DNA of 64,000 bases from contig NZ_VRLV01000012.1 of assembly GCF_009760925.1 (NCBI RefSeq), forward strand, positions 62,001 to 126,000, read 5' to 3'. Made by a program: the position numbers and the translations under genes. Every line of letters starts with the position of its first letter. The first letter of the stretch is position 1. This document shows, piece after piece, positions 17,837 to 27,800 of this stretch. The notes below the pieces were generated by a model that was given only the letters and a program-made list of their open reading frames with translations, made no database searches and was not told the origin of the DNA. The DNA comes from Nonomuraea typhae (GTDB lineage: Bacteria; Actinomycetota; Actinomycetes; Streptosporangiales; Streptosporangiaceae).

Positions 17837-18876
17837 CGGGCCATCCACTCGTTGAACCGCTCGGTGACCTTGTCGTAGTTCGCGGCCCAGTAGGTGTAGT
17901 CGATGATCGCCGCCCGCTTGGCCGCGTTGCCCGGGTCGGTGGGCAGTTCCTTGCGCACCGCCGGGTTCACCAGCGGCAGCGCCTTGTCGTTGACCGGCGC
18001 GTACGCGGCCTGGTTGGCGTACTGCGCCTGGCCCTTGGTGTCGGACAGGAAGTGGCCGAGCCATTCCATGGCCAGGTCGGCGCGCGGGTATCCGGCGGGG
18101 ATGACGAGCTGGTCGTAGGACAGGAAGTGCTGGTTCCACTCGTTGGCGACGGGCTGGCCGTCCCTGGCGGCGGCGAAGACGCGGCCGTTCCATGCCTGGA
18201 TGAGCGGGGTCTCGCCGCTGGAGACGAGCTGTTGCTGCTGCTCGCCGGTCTCGTAGAAGACGATGTCCTTCTTGATGGTGTCGAGTTTCTTGAAGGCGCG
18301 GTCGATGTCGAGCGGGTAGAGCTTGTCCGCGGGCACGCCGTCGGCCATCAGGGCGGCCTCGAAGATGGCGCCGGTGGCGTACTTCCAGAAGCCGCGCTTG
18401 CCGGGGAACTTCGTGGTGTCGAAGAACTCGGCCCAGGTCGTGGGGTGGTTGGCGGCGGTGAACGCCTTGGTGTTGTAGGCGATGGTGAAGGCGTACTCCA
18501 GGACGGGCACGGCGCACTCGCCGACCAGCTCCGGCTTGACCACCGAGGTGTCCACCTTGGCCTTGTCGAGCTTGACGGCCCAGCCGTTCTTGCAGGCGGT
18601 GACGGCGAAGTTGGGCTCGACCTCGACGGCGCCCCAGCTGACCTTCTTGGACTCCACCTGGGCCCGGAACTTGGCGTAGTCGGTGGGGGAGTCCTGCTTG
18701 ACCGTGACGCCCCTGCTCTTGGCCCAGGGTTCGATCCAGGCGGCGACGGACTTCTTCTGGTCGTCGCCGCCCCACATGACGACCGTGAGCTCCTTGGCGC
18801 CGGCGCTGCCGCCGCCACCGCACGCGGTGAGCGCCAGCAGGCCGGCCACCGCGGCCATCGTTGTCCGACGCGACAT
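17833..18876 (-). CDS. Extracellular solute-binding lipoprotein, polyamine-type ABC transporter
   Basis: 347 residues. I chose the ATG at 18876 because GGAGG sits four bases upstream and the sequence then opens as a lipoprotein signal: MSRRTTMAAVAGLLALTAC, with the lipobox Cys at about residue 19 and a glycine-rich linker. The mature protein is a PotD-like (family 1) binding protein (LTVVMWGGDDQKK, TTWAEFFDTTKFPGKRGFW). First gene of the 9267-18876 operon. A TTGACA promoter and a 24-bp operator-like site lie just ahead. Ligand unknown; a guanidino or amine compound would fit the enzymes downstream. Confidence 0.92.
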   Translation of the reverse strand: MSRRTTMAAVAGLLALTACGGGGSAGAKELTVVMWGGDDQKKSVAAWIEPWAKSRGVTVKQDSPTDYAKFRAQVESKKVSWGAVEVEPNFAVTACKNGWAVKLDKAKVDTSVVKPELVGECAVPVLEYAFTIAYNTKAFTAANHPTTWAEFFDTTKFPGKRGFWKYATGAIFEAALMADGVPADKLYPLDIDRAFKKLDTIKKDIVFYETGEQQQQLVSSGETPLIQAWNGRVFAAARDGQPVANEWNQHFLSYDQLVIPAGYPRADLAMEWLGHFLSDTKGQAQYANQAAYAPVNDKALPLVNPAVRKELPTDPGNAAKRAAIIDYTYWAANYDKVTERFNEWMAR

Positions 18877-18885
18877 GCCGCCTCC

Positions 18886-18909
18886 ATAATTGACTGGCGA
18901 GCCAGTTAT
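18886..18909 (-). promoter_or_regulatory. Candidate TetR operator and promoter of the catabolic ABC operon
   Basis: A 24-bp site containing the palindrome ACTGGC-GA-GCCAGT (18893-18906) ends 10 bases before the lipoprotein start. Reading towards that gene, TTGACA (18947-18942) and CACAGT (18924-18919) are spaced by 17 bases, so the site would lie at about +2 to +25 of a transcript. A similar site (18 of 24 positions, all differences transitions) lies upstream of the tetR gene at 19608-19631. Confidence 0.6.
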
Positions 18910-18951
18910 TAATCGAGCACTGTGGCGCACGTCACGCGGGATGTCAACGGG

Positions 18952-19542
18952 TCAGTCCTCCAGGTCGCGCAGGAAGGCGTCGCAGACCTCGCTCATCCGG
19001 GCCACGGTCATGCTCCGCGAGCCCACCAGCACCTGGATCGCCAGGCCGTCGATCATGCCGATGAGCTGGTTCGCCAGCTCCACCGCGTCGCCCGCGCGCA
19101 GCAGCCCCCGGGCCTGGCCGTCCCGGATCACCGCGGCCACGATCCGGCGCCACTCGCCGTAGACCCGCTCGTTGAGATCCTGGAGCTCCGGCTCCCGCAG
19201 CGCCTCGCTCCACAACTCCATCCAGACCCGCCACGCCTGGACGGTCTCCGGCGTGTCCGGCAGATAGGACCGGACGAACGCCCGCAACCTGGCCCGCGGG
19301 TCGGCCGCGCTCTCGAAGATCGGCCGGCGGCGCTCGATGGAGCGGGTGAAGTTGTCGTCGAAGGCGGCGTGCACCACGTCGCGCTTGCTGGCGAAGTAGT
19401 AGTGCACCGTGCCGTTGCTGGTCCCCGCCCGCCTGGCCACGTCGGAGACGCGCAGCGCGCGCAGGCCCACCTCGGCGAGCACCTCGCAGGTGGCCCGCAG
19501 GATCTGCGCGCGGCGCTCGGCCTCGACGCTCGGACGTGGCAT
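18952..19542 (-). CDS. TetR-family repressor (BetI-like C-terminal domain)
   Basis: 196 residues. Two in-frame ATGs are close together; the second (19542) has GGGAG at a six-base spacing, whereas the first abuts it, so I use the second. The N-terminal helix-turn-helix is clear (ILRATCEVLAEVGLRALRV, VARRAGTSNGTVHYYFASK), and the C-terminal part resembles the BetI/TetR_C_6 ligand domain. It probably represses itself and the ABC/catabolic operon on the same strand, because similar sites precede both. Ligand likely a substrate or intermediate of that operon. Confidence 0.88.
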   Translation of the reverse strand: MPRPSVEAERRAQILRATCEVLAEVGLRALRVSDVARRAGTSNGTVHYYFASKRDVVHAAFDDNFTRSIERRRPIFESAADPRARLRAFVRSYLPDTPETVQAWRVWMELWSEALREPELQDLNERVYGEWRRIVAAVIRDGQARGLLRAGDAVELANQLIGMIDGLAIQVLVGSRSMTVARMSEVCDAFLRDLED

Positions 19543-19607
19543 GGGCATCTCCCGGAGAACGCGGACGGCAACCCCCGCACCCTAGCCGCTCCGGCCTCTT
19601 CCCAAAG

Positions 19608-19631
19608 ATAACCGGTCCGCTGGTCAACTAT
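19608..19631 (-). promoter_or_regulatory. Second copy of the TetR-type operator, upstream of tetR
   Basis: Read on the minus strand it begins ATAGTTGACCAGCGGACC and matches the 18886-18909 site at 18 of 24 positions with the same spacing; its own palindrome is weaker. It lies about 65 bases before the tetR start, contains a TTGACC that could be the -35 element of tetR, and is also within 135 bases of the divergent potassium-uptake gene. Confidence 0.5.
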
Positions 19632-19741
19632 GGAGGCCGTCACAGGCACTGCGCGGGAGCCGCCCCCGCATGGCTAGGATCTGCGTCCATGACAGGCACC
19701 AACGGATCGGCGAGCGGCCGTGCGCGGGCGGACTCGCGCTG

Positions 19742-21106
19742 ATGCCGTTCACCAGGCGCGCCCGGTGGTCGGCCGCCCTCCTGTCCCGCTTTCACCACCC
19801 CGCCCAGATCGTCGTCACCTCCTTCGGCCTGCTCGTGCTGGCCGGCACGATCCTGCTGCTGCAGCCGATCTCCACCGTCGGAAAGCCCGCGGGCGTCGTC
19901 GAGGCGCTGTTCACCGCCACCTCGGCCGTCACCGTCACCGGCCTGGCCATCGTGGACACCCAGTCGCACTGGTCGGTCTTCGGCGAGGTCGTCATCGCCG
20001 CGCTGGTCCAGGTGGGCGGGCTCGGCATCATGACCTTCGCCACCGTCTTCGCCGTGCTCATCGGCCGCCGCGTCGGCGTCCGCTTCCGCCTGCTGGCCCA
20101 GGCCGAGACCACCATGCTCAGCGCCGCCGACCTGCGCTCCATCGCCCGCCGCGTGGTCGTCTTCAGCCTCACCTGCGAGGCCGTCTTCGCCGCCGTCCTG
20201 GCCGGGCGCTGGATGACCGGGTACGGCGAGCCGTTCGGGCAGGCCGTCTACTACGGCGTCTTCCACAGCATCATGGCCTTCAACCACGCCGGATTCGCCC
20301 TGTGGCCGGATAGCCTGACCAGGTTCGTCGCCGACCCGTGGATCAGCCTGACCGCCTCGGCCGCCGTCATCGTCGGCGGGCTCGGCTTCCCCGTGGTCTT
20401 CGAGCTCATGCGCACCTGGCGAAAGCCCCGCGCCTGGTCCATCACCACCCGGCTGACCGTCTGGATCACGCTCGCCCTGCTGGCCGTCGGCACGCTGTTC
20501 CTGCTGGTCGCCGAGTGGGACAACCCCAAGACGTTCGGCCCGCTCGACGAGGGCGGCAAGGTGCTGGCCGCCTTCTTCGCCTCCACCATGACCCGGTCGG
20601 CCGGGCTCAACTCCGTGGACATCGGCCAGATGGAGACCTCCAGCTGGCTGATCAGCGACGTGCTCATGTTCATCGGCGGCGCCAGCGCCTCCACCGCGGG
20701 CGGCATCCGGGTCACCACCTTCGGCGTGCTCGCCTTCGTCATCTGGGCGGAGCTGCGCGGCGAGCCCCGGGTCAACATCGGCCACCGCCGCGTGCCGGAG
20801 TCGGTGCAACGCCAGGCGATCACGGTCAGCCTGCTCAGCGTGGCCGTCGTCGTCGTCTCCACCTACCTGCTGCTGGTGATCAGTCCCTTCGCGCTCGACC
20901 AGGTGCTCTTCGAGGTCATCTCGGCGTTCACCACCACGGGCCTGTCCACCGGCATCACCGCCCAGCTCCCGGCAGCCGGGCAGATCATCCTGACGGTGCT
21001 GATGTTCATCGGCAGAACCGGCACCATCACGCTCGGCACCGCCCTGGCGATGAAGGAACGCACCCGCCGCTACGAACTCCCGGAGGAGAGGGTCCTCGTT
21101 GGCTGA
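19742..21106 (+). CDS. Potassium uptake channel subunit, KtrB/TrkH family
   Basis: 454 residues. The chosen ATG overlaps the stop (TGATG) of a possible 17-residue leader frame at 19689-19742; there is no good ribosome site directly upstream. Repeated membrane-pore-membrane units are visible with the selectivity-filter segments TSAVTVTGLA (~55), FNHAGF (~180), TRSAGLNS (~285) and TTTGLSTGI (~400). It forms the membrane channel for K+ uptake with the regulatory subunit encoded next. Length is typical for KtrB. Confidence 0.92.
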   Translation: MPFTRRARWSAALLSRFHHPAQIVVTSFGLLVLAGTILLLQPISTVGKPAGVVEALFTATSAVTVTGLAIVDTQSHWSVFGEVVIAALVQVGGLGIMTFATVFAVLIGRRVGVRFRLLAQAETTMLSAADLRSIARRVVVFSLTCEAVFAAVLAGRWMTGYGEPFGQAVYYGVFHSIMAFNHAGFALWPDSLTRFVADPWISLTASAAVIVGGLGFPVVFELMRTWRKPRAWSITTRLTVWITLALLAVGTLFLLVAEWDNPKTFGPLDEGGKVLAAFFASTMTRSAGLNSVDIGQMETSSWLISDVLMFIGGASASTAGGIRVTTFGVLAFVIWAELRGEPRVNIGHRRVPESVQRQAITVSLLSVAVVVVSTYLLLVISPFALDQVLFEVISAFTTTGLSTGITAQLPAAGQIILTVLMFIGRTGTITLGTALAMKERTRRYELPEERVLVG

Positions 21107-21761
21107 AAAGAACAGCGACCCGGTCGTGGTCATCGGCCTCGGCCGCTTCGGCACCGCCATCGCGCTGGAACTCGTCCGGCGCGGCACCGAGGTGCTGGCC
21201 ATCGACAGCCGCCCCAAGATCGCCCAGTCGCTGGCCGGGCGCATCACCCAGATCGCCACCGCCGACGCCACCGACATCGAGGTGCTGCGCCAGCTCGGCG
21301 TGCCCGACTTCTACCGGGCCGTCGTCGCCATCGGCGGCGACCTCGAGGCCAGCATCCTCACCACCGCGCTGCTGGCCGAGCTCGAGATCGACGACATCTG
21401 GGCCAAGGCCGTCAGCGAGCAGCACGGCCAGATCCTGCGCCGCATCGGCGCCCACCACGTCGTCTTCCCCGAGCACGACATGGGCGAGCGCGTCGCCCAC
21501 CTCGTCAGCGGCCGCATGCTCGACTACATGCAGGTGGACGAGAACTTCGCGCTGGTCAAGACCCGGCCGCCCAAGGAGTACATCGGCGTCCCGCTCGGCC
21601 GCTCGAACCTGCGCAAGAAGTACGGCGTGACCATCGTGGCGGTCAAGAGCGAGAACGAGGAGTTCACCTACGCCACCGCCGAGACCGAACTCGTCTACAG
21701 CGACGTGGTCCTGGTGTCGGGCCGCACCGAGGACGTGGAACGGTTCGCCGAACTACCGTAA
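21099..21761 (+). CDS. Potassium uptake regulatory subunit, KtrA/TrkA family
   Basis: 220 residues from a TTG start with a strong GGAGGAGAG site; it overlaps the channel gene by eight bases. The N-terminal RCK Rossmann domain has VVVIGLGRFGTAIALEL (residues 9-25) and binds nucleotide; the C-terminal RCK_C domain covers about 135-220. It gates the adjacent KtrB-type channel in response to ATP/ADP or c-di-AMP in known systems. Confidence 0.93.
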   Translation: MAEKNSDPVVVIGLGRFGTAIALELVRRGTEVLAIDSRPKIAQSLAGRITQIATADATDIEVLRQLGVPDFYRAVVAIGGDLEASILTTALLAELEIDDIWAKAVSEQHGQILRRIGAHHVVFPEHDMGERVAHLVSGRMLDYMQVDENFALVKTRPPKEYIGVPLGRSNLRKKYGVTIVAVKSENEEFTYATAETELVYSDVVLVSGRTEDVERFAELP

Positions 21762-21821
21762 ACGCCAGTTTTCCTCCCCGACTTCGTGACGGAGCATAGG
21801 GCGGCCGACTACACGGGGTCG

Positions 21822-24800
21822 ATGTTGGGAGTTCGCGTGCGCGGAAACGGATCTCTGCCCAGCTATGCCCAGCTCTTCGGAGCACTCGACTTCAGGGAGG
21901 GGGACGAGGCGCGCACCGTCTGCTCGCCCGCCGCCTACCTCGTCGAGCTCCTCCGGCTCATGGAAGGGGCATTCGGCCGCCCCGCCGTCCTGGACCGCCG
22001 CCCGGACCTGCGCGAGATCCTCCTCGACCACGACAACACCTTCATGCCCGTCCCGTACCTCGACATCGTCAACCGGGTCCTCGAGAACCGCGCCGACAAG
22101 GCCAAGCCGTACGACAGGCTCCTGGGCCTGAAGCACCCGCTGACCCTGCCGTTCTCCCTGGAGCACGAACGGGTCAAGAGCCACCTGCGCCACCTCGGGG
22201 TGGACCCCGTCGAGTTCGCCCGGCTGTTCGAGGCCGCCCCCGACCACGACCTGGCCGCCCGGTTACGCCTGGGCCTGTCCGGCGAGGACGTCCGGGTCAT
22301 CGTCACGCCGGTCGCCGGGGCCAACGCGGTCAAGGCCCTGTACGGGCTGGAGAACCGGGACGCGGTGGCCCTGCTGCAGGAGCCCGAGCGCTTCCGCACC
22401 GCCCTCGGGCTCAGCGGCGCCGAGCTGGGCGAACTGCTCGGGCTGCCCGGCGTGCGCGCCTCGGTCAACGCCGGGCGCACCGCACTGCTGTGGGACGGCG
22501 CCGAGAACGCGGTGCCGAACGAGTGGCTGGAGCGGGTCAACCGGTTCGTCCGGCTGGCCCGCCGTACCGGATGGTCGCTGACGGAGCTCTGCCTGGTGCT
22601 GCGGACCTGCAACGAGGCGCGGGTGGACGCGGCGGCGGTCCGGATCGCCGCGGCCGTCACGCACCTGGGCGAGGCCGCGGATCTGACCGTCACGGAGGTC
22701 TGCGCGCTGCTGACCCGGGGCGTCCCCGAGGAGGACGATCCGCTGGCCGCGCTCGGGGCGTGGAGCGGCGACCTGCTCGGCGCGCACAACAAGCGCTACC
22801 GCGCCGACGCCGCCCGCGTCACCGGCCTGGCCGCCGACGAGCTCACCGAGATCGTCACCGCCTACCGGGCCCGCTTCGCCGCTGGGCCGTTCGACCGGCA
22901 GGACGGGGCGGCCCGCTCCGCTGCGGGGCCGTTCGACCGGGAGGACGGGGCGGCGCGCTCCGCTGCGGGGCCGTTCGACCGCGAAGGCGAGGCGTGGGCG
23001 GCGCTGTCGCTGCTGCGGCGCATCGGACGGCTGGCCGCGGCGCTCGGCCTGGCCGCCGGTGAGCTGCTGCAGCTCATGGACGCCCTCGACAGCGACCCCG
23101 CGCTGCACCGCCACCCCGCCTTCCCCACGCTGAGCGGCGGCGGCCCGGAGGGGCGCGACTGCTTGCGCGTGCTCGACGACGGCGCGCCCGGCGACGCGCT
23201 CTGGCTGGTGGAGACGCTGCAGGGCGTCGTCGCCTGGATGCGGGAGGCCGGGCTCGGCGCCCAGGACCTCGCCGCGGTGCTCGACGGGCCGCCCGAGGAG
23301 GCCGAGGAACGCCAGGCGCTGCTGACCGCGCTGGCCGATCGGTTCGAACAGGTCGCGCTGGAGCCGCGGGCACTCGTCTCCGAACGGTTCGGCCCCCGCG
23401 CCGCGCAGGTGCTCCACGAGATCCTGACCGGCCGCGCCGGCTCCGTCGTCTCCCCCCGCGACCCCCGCCTGCTCACGCTCGACCCCGCCGGGACGCGCGC
23501 CGCCGCCTACGAGGCCGTCCACGACCTGGGCGTGCTCACCGCCGGCGACCTCACGGGACTCGGCCTCGGCGAACGGCTGGCCGCCAAGATCTTCACGAAC
23601 CTGGTCCTGAACGGCTTCCTGGACGCCGACGGCGTCCTCGCCGAGCCCATCGAGGACCGCCCGCTGGCCAGGGACTTCAGCGCGCACGCCGAGGCGGTCG
23701 CCGCGCTGGTCACCTCGGGCGGAGGGGAGCTCCACCCCTCCGACCTGGCCTCGCTGGAGGAGCTGAGCGAGAGCGAACGGGCCGAGCTGTACGACAACCT
23801 GGTGCACAACGGCGTCGTGGACGCCGACGGCCGGGTGCGGGCCGGGGCGCAGGTCGAGGCCGGCGTCGACCTTGACGACGTCGAGGAGGCCGTGCTGGGG
23901 GTCCTGCGGGAGCGGGCCGAGCGGTTCGCGCGCGCGCCCCTGGTCGCCGAGCTCGGCCGGTACGGCGGGCTGGATCCGGTGCCCAGCCTGCGGTTCAACG
24001 GCTATCTGGATGCCGACGGGGCCTACCTGGACAAGGCGGCGCTGGCGCGGACCACGGTGGAGGACTTCACGCTGGCGCTGGAGTTCTATCCGCACCGGCG
24101 GGCCATCCTGGAGGCGGCGCAGGAGCAGATCGCCCGGTTCCGGGCGCAGTTGTACGCCTTCACGGCCGAGGACTTCGCCGAGGTGGCCGACGCCGCGATG
24201 GCCGGGCGGGTGCTGGACACCCTGGCCGCCGCGGTGGGGGCCGAGGCCGGCGAGGTGGCGCTGGCCGACCTGGACGCGACGCTCGGGCCGGTACGGGCTC
24301 CGGCGGATGGGGACCTGGACGCCGCCTCGGAGGCGGAGGAGGACTTCACCGAGGCCGAGGAGGACTGGGCCGGGGAGGACTTCGCCGGTTCGGCGGAGGA
24401 TCTCGTCGACGACGAGGAGTTCTGGAAGGAGGAGTGGGAGGGCCCGGCCCCAGAGGGCGGTCTGGACACCCTGGAGGGGGAGACGGCTCCCGCGGAGGAG
24501 ACCACGGAGGCGGAGGCCCGAGCAGGGGAGGAGACCGAGGAACGAGGGACCGAGGTAGGAGAGGCCGAGGTAGGAGGGGGCGAGGTAGGAGAGGCTGGGG
24601 TAGGAGGGGCCCAGGCGGAGGCGGGGGGAGCCGGAACGGCCGGGGCGCCCCAGGCGGCTCCCGCTCACGAGCCCGGGCCGGTGGCGGCCCTGCTGGCGCA
24701 GGCCGGGTTCACGGCGCAGGAAGCGGCCACCGCCGAGGGCCGGATCGGGGAGGTCAGGGCCGGGCAGCAGGCATACCATCTGGACCCCGGGGCCCTGACG

Positions 24801-27800
24801 GCGCTGGGTTTCGACGACGACGAGCGCGACCGCCTGCTCGGACTCCTCATCGACCGCGGCGACCTGGACGACCACCTGGCCATCCCGATGGACCGCCTGG
24901 CCGCGTTCGGCCGGATCTCCTCCGCCCTGGAGTACCGCCTCGAGGGCCTGGAGGACTACGAGAAGGACATCTTCTTCCTCCTCCACGCGGCGGCCACCCA
25001 GACGGCCGCCGCCGTCACGGAGGTCGTGCAGCGCCTGGAGGCGCAGGAGGGCCGTCAGCGCAAAGCCCTCTTCGACGTCCTCCAGGACGCCCTGGCCGTC
25101 CCCGCGGCCACGGCCGAGGCCATCGCCGTCGCGATCACCGGCAGCCGGGAGGCCGCCCTGGACGTCCTGGTCCCGCCCGCGCTGGCCGGCGCCGCGGACA
25201 CCCGCTTCCGCCTGGCGCACCGCCGCGTCCGCCGCTTCGCGCTGCTGGCGGCCAAGCTCGGTCTGGACCCGGCCGCCGTCGCGGTGGCCTTCCACGACCA
25301 GGACCTCGTCGGCAAGTTCCCCGAGCCTCTCGCGCTGCCGCCGGACCTCGAGCGGGTGGACGCGCTGCTGGAGAGCGCCGACGGCCACATCTACGTCTTC
25401 GCCGCCGGCCGCTACCTGCTCTACCTGGCCGACACCCTGGCCAGGGCCGACGACCTGCTCCACCCGCTGACGGACCTGTCACCCAGGTTCGCCACGCTGA
25501 CCGGCGTGGACGCCGCCTTCGTCCTGCCCGGCGGCGAGGAGTGGCTGGTCGCCCACGACGCGGGCGGCGCCACGCACACCTACACCCGGCGGCCCGGCCT
25601 GACCCGCTGGCTACCCCGTGAGCAGACGTGGGGCAAGATCGCCAACGCCTTCGACGACCCGCCAGCGATCGACAGCGCCCACGTGGACGCCGCCGGGCAC
25701 GTCCACCTGGAGGCGGGCGGGCAGCACGTCCGCTATTCGGGCACCGGCCTCACCCACGTGGACGAGGGCTTCCCCCGGACCGCCGGAGAGCGGGCAGACG
25801 CCCGGTTCTACGGCGGCGACGGCCGCACCTACACCTTCGCCGGCGACACCTGGCGCCTGGACCCGACCGGCGAGACGGGCCGCATCGCGGACACGTGGGG
25901 CCGCGTCCGCAACGCCTTCGACGCGGCCGACCGCATCGACGCCGCCTACAGCGCCGCCGACGGCGTCCACCTGTTCCGCGGCGACCAGGAGATCCGCTAC
26001 ACCGACTGCGTCGAGAACGACGGCGTGCGCGTGGACGACGGCTACCCCCGCCGCACCGGCGGGCCGGCCCGCGCCGCCTTCGCCGACGCCCGGGGGATCG
26101 TGCACCGCTTCCACGACGGGCTGGCGACCTCCGGCGACGGCCCCGCCGTACCGGTGGCGGAGCGGTGGGGCGTGCTGCCCGAGGCGCTGCCGAGCGGGAC
26201 GGCCGACGCGGCGTTCGTCGGGCTGGACGGCCGGACGTACCTGTTCAGCGGCGAGAAGTACATCAGGTACACCGGCGCCGGCTACACCGTGACCGACCTC
26301 GGCTACCCGCGCGGGATCGCGGGGGACTGGGCCGGGCTGACCCGGGTGGACGCGGCGTTCGTGCTGGACGGCCGGACGTACCTGTTCGGCGGCGGCCGGT
26401 ACGTGCGGTACTCGGGACGCGACTACACCGTCGCGGACGAGGGCTACCCGAAGCCGGTCTCGGACAACTGGTGGAACCTGCCCGAGCCGATGGCCGTGGA
26501 CGCGGTGTTCACCGGCCGCGACAACCTCACCTACCTGTTCTCCGGCGGCCGTTTCGTGGTGCACGACCACCGGCGGCGCTGGTGGTCGGAGCCGCGCACG
26601 CTGGCCGCCCACTGGGACAGCCTGCCGTTCCGCCGGGTGGACTCGGCCTTCGTGGGCATGGACGGGCGCACGTACGTCTTCGGCGAGGGCAGCTTCGTCC
26701 GCTATTCGAACGCCGACTACACGCGGGTGGACGACGGCTACCCGGCGCCGGTCACGGCGTTCTGGGGGAACGTGGCCAGTAACCTGGCCAGGACGGGCCG
26801 CGTGGACGCGACGCTGGTCACCGAGTCGAGCGAGCTGGTGGACGGCGTGGAGACGCCGCGCCGCCACACCTACCTGTTCTCCGGCGACCAGTACGTGCGC
26901 TACACCGGCGACCGCTTCGCCGTGGTGGACGACGGCTACCCGCGGGCGCTCGCCGAGCTGCGCACGGAGCCGAGGCTGGCGAACCTGCACGTGGTCCTGG
27001 ACGGCGTGGACGCGGCCTTCGCCGACCGCCGCAACGTCTACCTGTTCCGGGGCGGGCGCTGCCATGTCGTCTCCGACACGCTCTGCCGCCGCTACGACGG
27101 CGTCGCGGTGGACTGCGCGTTCCTGGAGGACGGCGCGCTCATGGCCGAGCGCGACGGCGCCTGGTCGCACCTGCCGTCCGTGGAGGGCACGGGTACGGCG
27201 ACGCCCGCGCGTCCCAGGGCGCTGCGTGCCGTACCGGAGGCGTTCCGCAGCGGCCTGGACGCGGTCCTGACCGGCGCGGACGGCACCACGTACCTGTTCA
27301 AGGGCGCCTCCTGCCACAACACCCGCCTGGGCAGGGAGTACCCGCTGGCGGAGGAGTGGGGCCACTCTCATAACCGCATTTATCACGACAACAAGGTCGA
27401 TGCCGCCTTCGTCGGCCGGGACGGCAGGACGTACCTCTTCAGCGGCGACCAGTTCGTCTCCTACACCGGGACCGAGACCGTCACCGACACCGGCCCGCGC
27501 CCCATCGCCGCCCACTGGGGCGGCCTGACCAGCGTCACCCTGGCCTACGTCAGGAACGGCACCACCTACCTGTTCGAAAAGCCCGACGCCGGCGGCAAGA
27601 TGCGCTACATCACCTTCACCGGCGCCGACTACACCGGCCCCGGCTACCCGATGACCGCCGACGCCGGATTCTGGGACGTGCCCGTCCACTACCGGATCGA
27701 GGGCCACCCGATCCCCGACGCGGTCCTGTACCAGGGCCAGACGATGATCCTGCTGTACGGCCGGCAGTGCGTGCAGTACGACGAGGCCGGAGCGCACTGG

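Noticed and set aside
19543..19741. c-di-AMP (ydaO-type) riboswitch before the potassium uptake genes
   Set aside because: The gap is too short, it contains the tetR upstream region and an operator-like site, and none of the conserved riboswitch stems is recognisable.
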